Notes: generated by a model not told the origin, from the letters alone. Shown: positions 9,585 through 17,249, counted from the first letter of the stretch. The stretch: 64,000 nt of DNA from Rhodanobacteraceae bacterium (GCA_024234055.1 JACKOW010000004.1:266939-330938); one strand, 5' to 3'. Translations and numbers: made by a program.

Positions 9585-9870
9585 CAACACGGCACCCCCG
9601 AGCCGAGGAACACCACCAGCCCGCAAGGCGGCGCGCGCCGTGGCGAGCGAGGGGGCATCGATGCTGGTGCCGGCCTGCCCGAGCTGATGAGCCCAGGCGA
9701 CGCCCCGAGCCGAGGAACACCACCAGGGCGGATCGCCGCACAGCCCGCAAGGCGGCGCGCGCCGTGGCGAGCGAGGGGGCATCGATGCTGGTGCCGGCCT
9801 GCCCGAGCTGGCGAGCCCAGGCGACGCCCCGAGCCGAGGAACACGACCAAAGGAGCCCGCGCGCGCCGCG
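9585..9870. repeat. GC-rich direct-repeat array 1, upstream of the serine recombinase
   Basis: The motif GAGCCGAGGAACAC recurs at 9600, 9707 and 9831, giving steps of 107 and 124 bp. The longer unit carries a short insertion near 9726-9742. Each full unit contains the 10-bp palindrome GGCGCGCGCC (9630-9639, 9754-9763) and a GCCCGAGCTG(A/G)(T/C)GAGCCCAGGC block. The same blocks make up array 2 on the other side of the recombinase gene. Open frames through the array occur on both strands and are not credible genes. The rest of 9431-9934 holds nothing else recognisable. Confidence 0.85.
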
Positions 9871-9934
9871 CGCGTTGTCCGGTTGCGTCCGGCAACGTCC
9901 AAAGCCTACCGCTTGTCCGAAATGTATACACAGA

Positions 9935-10006
9935 GAGACGCCGCCCATTGCGTCTCAAAAGTCGTTCCACTATGCTGTCTCACAACATCTAAGGATATAG
10001 GAGACA
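9935..10006 (+). promoter_or_regulatory. Promoter and inverted-repeat operators of the serine recombinase
   Basis: A plausible -35 TTGCGT (9948-9953) and -10 TATGCT (9971-9976) are separated by 17 bp. A 7-bp inverted repeat GAGACGC/GCGTCTC (9935-9941, 9950-9956) overlaps the -35. A second pair TGTCTC/GAGACA (9976-9981, 10001-10006) spans the leader up to the ribosome-binding site (GGAG about 10 bases before the ATG). The repeated GAGAC/GTCTC half-sites suggest autoregulation by the recombinase or another element protein; this is inference. Confidence 0.5.
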
Positions 10007-10011
10007 CGGAA

Positions 10012-10587
10012 ATGAGCCAGCAAGTCGGATACGCCCGCGTCTCGTCGGTTGGTCAGTCCCTTGACGTGCAGATGGAAAAGCTGACGAATGCAGGATGCGC
10101 GCGAATCTTCGCCGAGAAGAAGTCGGGCCGCGTCTCCGAGAACCGCCCGCAGTTGCAAGCATGCTTGGCATACGTCCGTGAAGGCGACACCTTGGTTATT
10201 TCTCGGCTGGACCGGATGGCCCGTTCCGTTCTGGATCTGGCCAAGATCGCCGACAGTCTGGAGAAGAAAGGCGTTGCGCTGCGCGTGCTGGATCAATCCA
10301 TTGATACGTCAACATCCGAGGGGCGCTTGATGTTCGGCCTACTGGGTGCTTTCGCGCAGTTCGAGGCGGACATCCGCGCAGAGCGTCAGCTTGACGGTAT
10401 CTCGCTCGCGAAGCAAAAAGGCGTCCAGTTTGGACGCAAAGCAGTGCTCACGGATGACCAAAAAGCAACCATCCGCCGCCTGCATACGGAAGAGAGCTTC
10501 TCCGTTGGTCAGCTTCAGAGCAAGTTCCAAGTCGGGCGCGCCACCATCTACCGCGCACTTCAGGAAACCGCCGGCAGCACACCCTAA
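10012..10587 (+). CDS. Serine recombinase, resolvase/invertase family
   Basis: The ATG at 10012 follows a good ribosome-binding site and gives a 191-residue protein of normal resolvase/invertase length. The N-terminal catalytic domain has YARVSSVGQ with the nucleophile Ser at about residue 11 and the arginine motif SRLDRMARS. The E-helix region is FGLLGAFAQFEADIRAERQ. A C-terminal helix-turn-helix follows (SVGQLQSKFQVGRATIYRAL). Such enzymes recombine two short sites to resolve or invert DNA. It is the only clear plus-strand gene of the element and sits between two related repeat arrays, which may be its targets. It lacks the long C-terminus of large serine integrases, so it is not the element's integrase. 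Confidence 0.93.
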   Translation: MSQQVGYARVSSVGQSLDVQMEKLTNAGCARIFAEKKSGRVSENRPQLQACLAYVREGDTLVISRLDRMARSVLDLAKIADSLEKKGVALRVLDQSIDTSTSEGRLMFGLLGAFAQFEADIRAERQLDGISLAKQKGVQFGRKAVLTDDQKATIRRLHTEESFSVGQLQSKFQVGRATIYRALQETAGSTP

Positions 10588-10607
10588 CCGGAGCCAGCGC
10601 ACAGCCG

Positions 10608-11135
10608 AGCCGGCGCCCGAGCTGGTGAGCCCAGGCGGAGCCCGAAGCCCGAGGGGCACCACCAGGGCGAAGCGTCGGCCAGACCGCAACCCGGCGCGCG
10701 CCGTCGCGATCGAGCGGCGCCGGCGGGCCCGAACTGGCGAGCCCAGGCGGAGCCCGAAGCCCGAGGGGCACCACCAGGGCGGAGCTCTGGCCAGACCGCC
10801 CGGCGGCGCGCGCCATGGCGATCGAGCGGCATCGGCGCCGGCGTGGCGATCCGGTGCCGGCGGGCCCGAGCTGGCGAGCCCAGGCACAAGCGCCAGCCCG
10901 AGGGGCACCACCAGGGCGAAGCGCCGGCCAGATCGCAACCCGGCGCGCGCCGTCGCGATCGAGCGGTGCCGGCGGGCCCGAACTGGTGAGCCCAGGCGGA
11001 GCCCGAAGCCCGAGGGGCACCACCAGGGCGGAGCTCTGGCCAGACCGCAAGGCGGCGCGCGCCGTGGCGATCGAGCGGCATCGGTGCCGGCGTGGCGATC
11101 CGGTGCCGACGGGCCCGAACTGGTGAGCCCAGGCG
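10608..11135. repeat. GC-rich direct-repeat array 2, downstream of the serine recombinase
   Basis: GAGCCCAGGC recurs at 10627, 10739, 10876, 10988 and 11125, giving exactly alternating steps of 112, 137, 112 and 137 bp. The long units carry a 25-bp insertion after CGAGCGG. The array is therefore two copies of a 249-bp higher-order unit. GGCGCGCGCC recurs at 10693, 10805, 10942 and 11054 with matching spacing. CGGGCCCG and, in the long units, TCTGGCCAGA add further perfect palindromes. Blocks are shared with array 1. Long open frames cross the array on both strands because it is GC-rich and repetitive, and they were not accepted as genes. Confidence 0.88.
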
Positions 11136-11189
11136 CTGCGGTTCATCGCGATTGCGCCCGATAGAGCCCAATCCGGCCCGCGAGTCCTC

Positions 11190-11235
11190 CACAAGGATTC
11201 GAACCCGCCCGCTACCAAGCTGTTTTCACAGTATT
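11190..11235 (-). other. T-arm-like sequence, possible tRNA or attachment-site remnant
   Basis: On the minus strand, GGGTTCGAATCC (11195-11206) matches the T-loop consensus of a tRNA gene. No acceptor stem, anticodon arm or CCA end can be built around it. It lies between repeat array 2 and the replication module. It could be a remnant attachment site showing that the recombinase/array block and the satellite core were once separate, or it could be chance. Confidence 0.25.
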
Positions 11236-11391
11236 TATTGAGCACGTCGTTAGACAGTACCCCGCAATTTACCCCACATTCGCGCCGCGCAGCGGGGCAA
11301 ATTCGGCCCGGAAGGTCCGACGGCAGGGGAAACAACACGCGCGGAAATTGACACCCTCCGGCAGTTGCCGCGCGCTTGCGGAATCAAGAGG

Positions 11392-11480
11392 CAGCACCAG
11401 GGCGGAGCGATGGCCAGACCGCAAGCCGGCGCGCGCCGTGGCGATCGAGCGGTGCCGGCGGGCCCGAGCTGGCGAGCACG
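11392..11480. repeat. Isolated partial unit of the GC-rich repeat family
   Basis: CACCAGGGCGGAGC, TGGCCAGACCGCAAG, GGCGCGCGCC (11428-11437) and GGCGATCGAGCGG follow each other as in array 2. A GCCCGAGCTGGCGAGC block comes next and then similarity ends. This is a single degenerate unit outside the main array. Other bases between 11135 and 11660 show no gene that I can support. Confidence 0.75.
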
Positions 11481-11660
11481 GCCGCGGCGCAAGGCGCAGC
11501 AAGTTTGAACGAACGAGGCGCACCACCGGAACCAAAGCCGGAACCCTAAACCTGCACGAAATTTGCGGCCTAGCGAACCCGCACGAAGGAGGCACCAGGA
11601 GGACCCGCGAACAGTGCCGAGTGTCCGACGCAGCGCGCCAGCGTCCGACATTTCCGCATT

Positions 11661-11770
11661 TTGTCCCAGTAGTTGCCCGAAACTGGGACAAACTGGGACA
11701 GCCTAAGCCATTGATTGAAAAGGCTGTCCCAGTTGTCCCAGTTGTCCCAGCTCGGAAAGGTGAATGTGTA
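11661..11770 (+). repeat. 110-bp inverted repeat, left copy, with CTGGGACA iterons
   Basis: This stretch is nearly identical to the reverse complement of 12691-12800, with about five mismatches in 110 bases. It contains direct AACTGGGACA units (11681, 11691) and opposed GTCCCAGTT units stepping by 9 bp (11726, 11735, 11744), which together form a hairpin with AACTGGGACAGCCT arms. This organisation resembles iteron-bearing origin or crr regions of P4-like satellites, where the primase-helicase binds. Function is inference. Confidence 0.85.
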
Positions 11771-11852
11771 GGAGGATTGCGGATGGCAAGCGACACGGAA
11801 GCCGAGTCAGGACCGGCAGGGAAGCGCGCGAAGCTATGTATCTGTGTGAAGC

Positions 11853-11876
11853 ACTGGGACACTGGGACACTGGGAC
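11853..11876. repeat. Three tandem ACTGGGAC iterons
   Basis: ACTGGGAC is repeated three times without gaps at 11853, 11861 and 11869, ending just before the stop codon of the HTH gene (11878-11880). The unit is the core of the 110-bp inverted repeats on either side, so it probably binds the same protein. Confidence 0.8.
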
Positions 11877-11877
11877 A

Positions 11878-12453
11878 CTATGGCTCGCCTTCGTAGGTCT
11901 GCCGTATATGCTCGTCCGCCTCAGCATCCGACCACCCGTAGAAGACGCGCCCCTCTATCCGATCCCAAAGGCGCTCAAACGCGTCACCGTCCGCCTTGCG
12001 ACAATCCGAAAGCTGCCCCCATGCCGCGTCAATTTGTTCAGCGAAGGCGCACAGCTTTGCGGCCAGGTCATCAGCGGACAAGTGCCGCTCCTTCCTGAAC
12101 GCGACCTCCGCAGCAAGCTGCCGAGTCAGCTCTGCAACTTGCGCCTTTAGGCTGCTGACCTGACGGCTCGGGTCTCGCTGCGCCGCATCTTCTGCCAACA
12201 ATCGCCGGATGGTATCCACCGATCCGCTACCTGAAACGCCGGCATTGCCACGCAGCCCACCCCGCGAAGGGTCGGCAGTTGCTAGCAGCTTGGTCAGGCT
12301 TGTGACCACCACCACCCGCCCATGCTTGTTTAAGTCCAACCTGCCAGCCGCAGCCCATCGGCTCACGTTCGCAGCGCCAACACCAAGCAGGCGCGCAAAT
12401 TCCGCCTTTGTGCATTCATGGGGAAGGCCGGCCACATCCGTCACTTTATTCAT
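11878..12453 (-). CDS. HTH DNA-binding protein with coiled coil (Nu1/KfrA-like architecture)
   Basis: The product has 191 residues starting at the ATG at 12453. An N-terminal helix-turn-helix is seen at about residues 15-40 (TKAEFARLLGVGAANVSRWA), followed by a short basic strand-like stretch (GRVVVVTSL). A predicted coiled coil runs from about residue 85 to 125 (SLKAQVAELTRQLAAEVAF). The order HTH then helical oligomerisation domain is that of phage small terminases such as Nu1 and of KfrA-like plasmid proteins. A small terminase would suit a PICI-like satellite, but no large terminase is present and the match is only architectural. It lies between the two 110-bp inverted repeats and may bind them. 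Confidence 0.65.
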   Translation of the reverse strand: MNKVTDVAGLPHECTKAEFARLLGVGAANVSRWAAAGRLDLNKHGRVVVVTSLTKLLATADPSRGGLRGNAGVSGSGSVDTIRRLLAEDAAQRDPSRQVSSLKAQVAELTRQLAAEVAFRKERHLSADDLAAKLCAFAEQIDAAWGQLSDCRKADGDAFERLWDRIEGRVFYGWSDAEADEHIRQTYEGEP

Positions 12454-12690
12454 TCATGCACCCCGCATTTTTATGCAAAACACAACAAAACTTGCGCTCA
12501 AAATCAACTCAATTGACCGATATGTACATGATCTGACTACACATTTTGCGCGGCCATGCACACCCGCACAAGAAACCTTGTGGGGAGGACCCAAGTCGAT
12601 ATGAATATTCATGGCATAGATAGGCCGCGCGGATGAATTTCCTGCGGCCCGTCGGCCGCCGCCGGTCCCTATTTCTAACCACACATCACT

Positions 12691-12800
12691 TACACTTTCA
12701 CCTTTCCGAACTGGGACAACTGGGACAACTGGGACAGCCTTTCTAATCAATAGCTTAGGCTGTCCCAGTTTGTCCCAGTTTTGGGCAACTACTGGGACAA
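12691..12800 (-). repeat. 110-bp inverted repeat, right copy
   Basis: This is the inverted partner of 11661-11770, with the same iterons (CTGGGACAA) and internal hairpin. It occupies most of the 407-bp gap between the HTH gene start (12453) and the primase stop (12861). Bases 12454-12690 of that gap are AT-richer than their surroundings and would hold the HTH promoter; I see no further gene. The repeat lies directly downstream of the primase-helicase gene, as expected for a replication origin region. Confidence 0.85.
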
Positions 12801-12860
12801 TTCGCACACCATCCGGACGCCAGCGGATACGGCCGGACGATCCGACGCAATGCGCCACCT

Positions 12861-15692
12861 TCACGGCACCGCGTCCCATATCGCCGGCAGCACGCGATAG
12901 ACCCGCATCAGCGCACCGTCGGGCATCCGTTCCTTGCGCGTGGCGCTGTCGCCTTGTGGCATCAGTGCACCGCACTTCACCAAGAGCCGCGCCACTTCGC
13001 GCGCGTCGAACCCTGCGCAGACTTCATGCCGGAAGGACTCTGGGAAGATCAGGTACTCTTGCCCGCCGCCTTCGGCCTTCTTACGCCACCCGCAGCGCAT
13101 CAAGGTACGCGGCGCCCGGTCATCCTCGCCCCGGTCATAGCCCGAAAAGCGCGCCTCTCCGTTCTGTTCCAGGAAGTGCCGAACCTGAGCCAGCATCGCC
13201 GCCGGTTCGCTCTCACCCTTGCTACCGCGGTTTGCCAGCCAGTCCGCAAAGCAGCGGCGCACGGCGTCCGGCGCTTCCCATGCCTCCCACCCGGTTAGCC
13301 CGAACTCAGAAGCCAGGCGCCCGCCGGCAGCGATCAGCGCGAACCGCTGCGCCACACGCCGCACTTGTCCGGCCGCGTCGGTGCCGGCCAGGTCGGCAGC
13401 CAGGCTAGGCACGTACTCACGCAGGAAGCCGCGGGCCTGCTCAAGGTTCTTGGTCAGCGCATCAAGAAACCCATTGATCGCAGTCCCGTGGTAGCGCGAC
13501 GCAGCGGCGCGCAGAGCGTCCGCGAACTCACCCGGCCGCATTCCCTCGGGCACCACGTCAAACACGCCCAGGCCGGCGCCCGCGTCGGCTGGAAGGTCAA
13601 CAACACGAACCGCCATACCTCCGCGCTCGCGCCCTCCAGCTTCCTGCATCAAGTTTGCCAACCCGATTTCGCCGGTAGAGAGAAACAAGACGCGCCAGGT
13701 TGCCGGCGCACGTAGCGAACCATCGCGACGCGAGCGGGCTTTACCGCAACCATTGCCCAGCAGGTAAGCAACTCCCGCCGCTGATTTCGCTTCTAATTGC
13801 CCCAGCTCATCCAGGCAAAGCAGCAGGTCCGAATGGAGCGCGGCCACACTTTCTAGTGCGTTATCCGTCTGCTTCCACTGCCGCACGTAACCATCCGAAA
13901 GAGGCGAGCCATAGACCGACGCACCGAGCCAAAGCGCCGTTGACTTGCCCATGGTCGAATCGCCCTTCAAGTTCAACCCGCCACCTTCAGCGCCACAAAG
14001 TGCGAGGCACGGGGCGGCAAAACTCATGCTCACGGAAAGGACCAACCGGCTATTGCCGGCGCACGGCGCCGACACATGGCGCCGCCATTCATCCAAGGTC
14101 CCGGAGCTGGACAGCTTGGCGCCTTCGCTGGCGCCCGTCTGAAGGATGACGGCTTCCTCCCCGGTGTCGCCGAACACCCGGCCAGGCAGCACAAAGGCGG
14201 CGCGATCCCAGCCAGTGCGACCAACGCAGCGAGCGAAGCGGCCCGGCGTAGCGCCCAAGATGAACTCCACCAGGCGCCGCCGCCGGTTCGGATCTGGTGT
14301 GATTTCCAGCCCTTGCCGTAACAGTTCCTCGCGCAACTCGTCGCCGCCGCGCGCTGTCATGGCCGCCGGCATTGCCCAGGTGTGCATGGTCCCGTCAGGG
14401 TCAGCGAAGGTCAGCAGCCGCCCCCATTCGTTGCCGGTGGCGTCGCGGGTCAATGCCTCCACCTTGAGCGGCGCACAGATGAACTGCGGCTCACCTTCCA
14501 CCATCTCCCCGCTTCCGCGAACCGTGCCGACGGGTTGCCAGTAGACGCCCGGCCGCAGGCCGCGCGCGTCGCCTTGCTTGATCTCAACAAAGCCGGAACG
14601 GGGCGCACCCTGCCCGGTCGGAGCGCGCGCCGGCTCACGGGTGCGGCGCGCGCCGCCGGCCGGCTTGCTGGCCTGCATGTGCGCCAGCACACGCGCCAGC
14701 GCTTCCCGGTCGATCCCTTCGGCCAGCGCATCCGCCGCGCCCCAGCCCTCGGGCAACGGCTCGCCTCGCACCGATTCGGGGCGATGCTCGGCTATGGCTT
14801 CCGGTTTCACGATCGCCACCGATTGCGCGCCCGCGGCAGTTGCGAGGCGCACCACGTCGGCCGCATAGGCCGCGCCCGGGCCGTCAGCATCCGGCCACAC
14901 CAGGACACGCCGGCCACGCAGAGGCGCCCAATCAGACTTGCCCGCAGATCGCGCGCCGTTCGAGCTGGTGACGACTGCGAACCCCGGCAGCAACAATGCC
15001 GCCGCGTCCGCGTCCTTCTCGCCTTCCGTCACAAGAACGAACGCGCCCGGCCGATCGCCTAACCGATCGAGCCCGTACAGGGGCCGCGGTTCCGGCAATG
15101 CACGCCAGTGCCAACGCAGCCCGCCCGGATCGCGCCAACAGGTCAGGGGCAATACTTCCTTACCCTTGCCGGTATCAAAGCGGCAGACGCGCGCCAGCTC
15201 GAGCCCGTCGCGGTCGCGGTATGTCCACACCGCGGACGCCTTGCCGTGCCTCGGGTGCGCGTCCGGCGCCGCTGGCGCATCGTCGGGCACGGGGCAAACG
15301 GGCGCCGCGCCGCCCTTGTCTGCCGCTTGCGCAGCGCGCGCCGGAGCCGCCGGAGCTTCGCCACTTCGAAGCCCCAGAAACTCCGCCAGCTTGTTTGCCG
15401 CCTCGCCTTGCTTGCATCCTTCCAAGTAGGCAATCAGTGCGATCAGATCGCCGCCGCGCGCCCCTCCATCGCTGGCGAAGTCGGCCCATTGCCCGGTGTT
15501 GACGTTGATCGAGAATGATCCGGGTTTGTTGTCGGCGCGCGTCGGATTGCGGGCCTTGTATTCGTGGCCCTCGCGCCTGCCTTCCGGAAGCCAGCGCGCC
15601 AACACCGAATCGACCGCCGCCAGCGCCGCCGCTGCGATGGTGGCGAAGCCGTGGCGCTGCCTTGTGCCCCCGGCCCCACGGTCATTCGGCAT
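12861..15692 (-). CDS. Primase-helicase, TOPRIM plus DUF927 P-loop ATPase
   Basis: The product has 943 residues from the ATG at 15692, which is preceded by AAGAGG about ten bases upstream; a longer frame to 15800 overlaps the upstream gene and was rejected. The N-terminal part (SFSINVNTGQWADF, GGDLIALIAYLEG) is like a DNA-primase/toprim-associated zinc-less domain. A TOPRIM region follows (VLVTEGEKDADAA, then VLVWPDADGPG). The C-terminal half is DUF927 with Walker A GDSTMGKSTAL. Such proteins start replication of integrative satellites and some plasmids after excision, like the P4 alpha protein. It overlaps the preceding small gene by 11 bp, indicating an operon with alpA. Confidence 0.9.
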   Translation of the reverse strand: MPNDRGAGGTRQRHGFATIAAAALAAVDSVLARWLPEGRREGHEYKARNPTRADNKPGSFSINVNTGQWADFASDGGARGGDLIALIAYLEGCKQGEAANKLAEFLGLRSGEAPAAPARAAQAADKGGAAPVCPVPDDAPAAPDAHPRHGKASAVWTYRDRDGLELARVCRFDTGKGKEVLPLTCWRDPGGLRWHWRALPEPRPLYGLDRLGDRPGAFVLVTEGEKDADAAALLLPGFAVVTSSNGARSAGKSDWAPLRGRRVLVWPDADGPGAAYAADVVRLATAAGAQSVAIVKPEAIAEHRPESVRGEPLPEGWGAADALAEGIDREALARVLAHMQASKPAGGARRTREPARAPTGQGAPRSGFVEIKQGDARGLRPGVYWQPVGTVRGSGEMVEGEPQFICAPLKVEALTRDATGNEWGRLLTFADPDGTMHTWAMPAAMTARGGDELREELLRQGLEITPDPNRRRRLVEFILGATPGRFARCVGRTGWDRAAFVLPGRVFGDTGEEAVILQTGASEGAKLSSSGTLDEWRRHVSAPCAGNSRLVLSVSMSFAAPCLALCGAEGGGLNLKGDSTMGKSTALWLGASVYGSPLSDGYVRQWKQTDNALESVAALHSDLLLCLDELGQLEAKSAAGVAYLLGNGCGKARSRRDGSLRAPATWRVLFLSTGEIGLANLMQEAGGRERGGMAVRVVDLPADAGAGLGVFDVVPEGMRPGEFADALRAAASRYHGTAINGFLDALTKNLEQARGFLREYVPSLAADLAGTDAAGQVRRVAQRFALIAAGGRLASEFGLTGWEAWEAPDAVRRCFADWLANRGSKGESEPAAMLAQVRHFLEQNGEARFSGYDRGEDDRAPRTLMRCGWRKKAEGGGQEYLIFPESFRHEVCAGFDAREVARLLVKCGALMPQGDSATRKERMPDGALMRVYRVLPAIWDAVP

Positions 15693-16083
15693 GGTATCGC
15701 CACCTCTTGGACGGATTCGCACGCCAATACGCCACGTAGGCCGCGGCGCGCGCTTTCTCGTCGCGTGTGAGGATTGAGGCGCAATCATCCGTGCGCTCAA
15801 TCACATCACCACGAGCGCGCCGCGCTTGGATTAGGTACAGCGAACGGGCAAGCTGCCACGCATTTTCCGCCGGCTCGTCAGGTATCGCGCGAACCACTTC
15901 GCCGATGCAACGGGGCGGCGCGCACAACGGGAAGTGCTCGCCACGGTGGAACGCATCGCAGCGACGACAGAAGAACGTGCCCGGCGCGTGTTCTGCCTCG
16001 TCGCCGTGAGCATAGAAGCGCGCGATGGTGCGGCGTGCTGGGACGGGATTAGCGCGCCAGTGGCTTAGGCGTGCGTCGGTCAT
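15682..16083 (-). CDS. Small putative zinc-ribbon protein in the satellite operon
   Basis: The 133-residue product starts at the ATG at 16083, which overlaps the alpA stop codon (ATGA), and it ends inside the primase start. The centre has FFCRRC followed by LCAPPRC, a four-cysteine arrangement that could bind zinc. The C-terminal half is helical and basic (DEKARAAAYVAYWRANP). I do not recognise the family. Its place between alpA and the primase suggests a role in replication or its control. Confidence 0.7.
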   Translation of the reverse strand: MTDARLSHWRANPVPARRTIARFYAHGDEAEHAPGTFFCRRCDAFHRGEHFPLCAPPRCIGEVVRAIPDEPAENAWQLARSLYLIQARRARGDVIERTDDCASILTRDEKARAAAYVAYWRANPSKRWRYHAE

Positions 16084-16397
16084 GGCTGTTCCCCGGTGCC
16101 GGCGTTGGCGATCAGCTCCCGTATGGACGAGGCATGCCAGCAGGTGCAACGCGGCCCGATCTTGACCGCCTTTGGATATCGCCCGACGCGCACGCCTTCC
16201 CACCAGGTGGAAGCGCTCACAGGGAAGACGGCGAGCACTTCGGGCAAACGTAGCAGACCATCGCCCGCCAGCAGAGCCGCGGCGCGATCTGCGGCTAATT
16301 TGTGGCGTGTGGCGCTACGCTGGGCAGGGTCAACACGCCGGGAGGCGCGTTTCGGTTTTGGCTTGGCCGCACTCGCGGCAGATTGTCCAATGTCCAC
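16080..16397 (-). CDS. alpA: AlpA-family transcriptional regulator/excisionase
   Basis: The core LLRLPEVLAVFPVSASTWW...GRYPKAVKIG is the AlpA/phage-excisionase winged-helix fold. A basic, low-complexity N-terminus of about 45 residues precedes it. The start is a GTG at 16397 with a strong GGAGAG ribosome-binding site. AlpA-type proteins in P4-like elements activate or control excision and the replication operon. It is the first gene of alpA, zinc-ribbon gene and primase. Three TAGGCCTA palindromes lie upstream and are candidate binding sites. Confidence 0.88.
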   Translation of the reverse strand: MDIGQSAASAAKPKPKRASRRVDPAQRSATRHKLAADRAAALLAGDGLLRLPEVLAVFPVSASTWWEGVRVGRYPKAVKIGPRCTCWHASSIRELIANAGTGEQP

Positions 16398-16473
16398 AAT
16401 ACTCTCCAGACACGGGCGAGACTGCCCGGCGGAGACAAATACTGTGTACTAACAACCGCTTCGGCTACGCGGC

Positions 16474-16521
16474 TAGGCCTAAGTTCGCACCGATAGGCCT
16501 AGCTTCGCGCTGCTAGGCCTA
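16474..16521. promoter_or_regulatory. Three TAGGCCTA palindromes at exact 20-bp spacing upstream of alpA
   Basis: The 8-bp palindrome TAGGCCTA occurs at 16474-16481, 16494-16501 and 16514-16521. The 20-bp step is close to two helical turns, so three dimers would line up on one DNA face. The sites fill the 132-bp gap between the 239-residue unknown gene and alpA, 77 bases or more upstream of the alpA start. They are probable operators for AlpA or another element repressor. Confidence 0.65.
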
Positions 16522-16529
16522 TCGTCGCT

Positions 16530-17249
16530 TTACGTCAAGGCCGACGGCTTGGCTTTACGCCATTCCGTGATCCACTTCAACGCGGTTGAGTAGGCCGCGT
16601 GTTTTGCCTCTTCAATCGCTAGCGCAACTAGGTGGTTGTTCGGCTTTGGCTCTTTGTTGCGCATCGCAACCCATAGTGCTTTTGCTTCCTCCTTTTTGCT
16701 TTTGGCGTGCTTCGCAATCCCGCCCTTCCGGCCAGTTTCGGCAAACGCAGCCTTGATCTCGGCATGCACATCAGGCGCAAAACCTCCGCCTAAAGCTATC
16801 CCGGCACACATTGAAGCGGACGCAATACAGCGCCAAGCGCGCTGCAGATCGCCTTGTACTTCTGCCCTTGCAGCCTTAATGACGGAGCCAAGCGAACGCC
16901 GAAACATTGCACTTACGATAGGTTCACCGGAAGACCAATCTTTCTCGCCCCCGTGAGCCTCCCAAGCAGCATTCCACTTGGCATCCAACGGCCCCAATAG
17001 TGCCGACAGCAGCCGCTCGGCTTGCTCGCAGTGCGACCGCGCATCGTAACCGTTAGGCCTCTGCTCAAGCCCGTCACTGTCCATTTCATACCCGCTAGGA
17101 AGCGTGGGCTTCAGCTCCAAAAGCACACCTTGTAACGCGAGAGAAAGCGATTCAAGCCCGCGCTTCTCTAGCGGCTTGGTGAACATGCGAAGCACAGCGA
17201 TGCCAGCCACAGCCGGCGGAATCTCGCGCGGCCCCATCTCGAAAAACAT
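16530..17249 (-). CDS. Satellite protein of unknown function, 239 aa
   Basis: The ATG at 17249 has an AGAGG ribosome-binding site. The product is mostly helical, with a central stretch ASASMCAGIALGGG that is small-residue-rich but too short and polar-flanked to call a membrane helix firmly. A basic C-terminal segment (RKGGIAKHAKSKKEEAKALW) precedes a terminal helical region. I do not recognise a family. It lies upstream of alpA on the same strand, separated from it by the TAGGCCTA sites. Confidence 0.7.
   Translation of the reverse strand: MFFEMGPREIPPAVAGIAVLRMFTKPLEKRGLESLSLALQGVLLELKPTLPSGYEMDSDGLEQRPNGYDARSHCEQAERLLSALLGPLDAKWNAAWEAHGGEKDWSSGEPIVSAMFRRSLGSVIKAARAEVQGDLQRAWRCIASASMCAGIALGGGFAPDVHAEIKAAFAETGRKGGIAKHAKSKKEEAKALWVAMRNKEPKPNNHLVALAIEEAKHAAYSTALKWITEWRKAKPSALT

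Noticed and set aside
10012..10587. Serine recombinase as the integrase of the element
   Set aside because: It is the short resolvase/invertase type, and the tRNA-end insertion is explained by the tyrosine integrase next to the tRNA.
9585..11135. CRISPR array
   Set aside because: The units are long and contiguous, with no short repeat alternating with unique spacers, and no cas gene is present.
10346..11338. Long open frames on both strands through the GC-rich arrays
   Set aside because: They translate repeat units in several frames into Arg/Ala/Pro/Gly-rich sequence, have no ribosome-binding sites and overlap the recombinase gene.
11269..11862. Open frame on the minus strand left of the HTH gene
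   Set aside because: It runs through the iteron repeat and a repeat-family fragment, giving low-complexity sequence (GTTGTTGT) with no family match.
17057..17064. A fourth TAGGCCT site inside the 239-residue gene
   Set aside because: It lacks the last A of the palindrome, is inside coding sequence and is not in phase with the 20-bp series.
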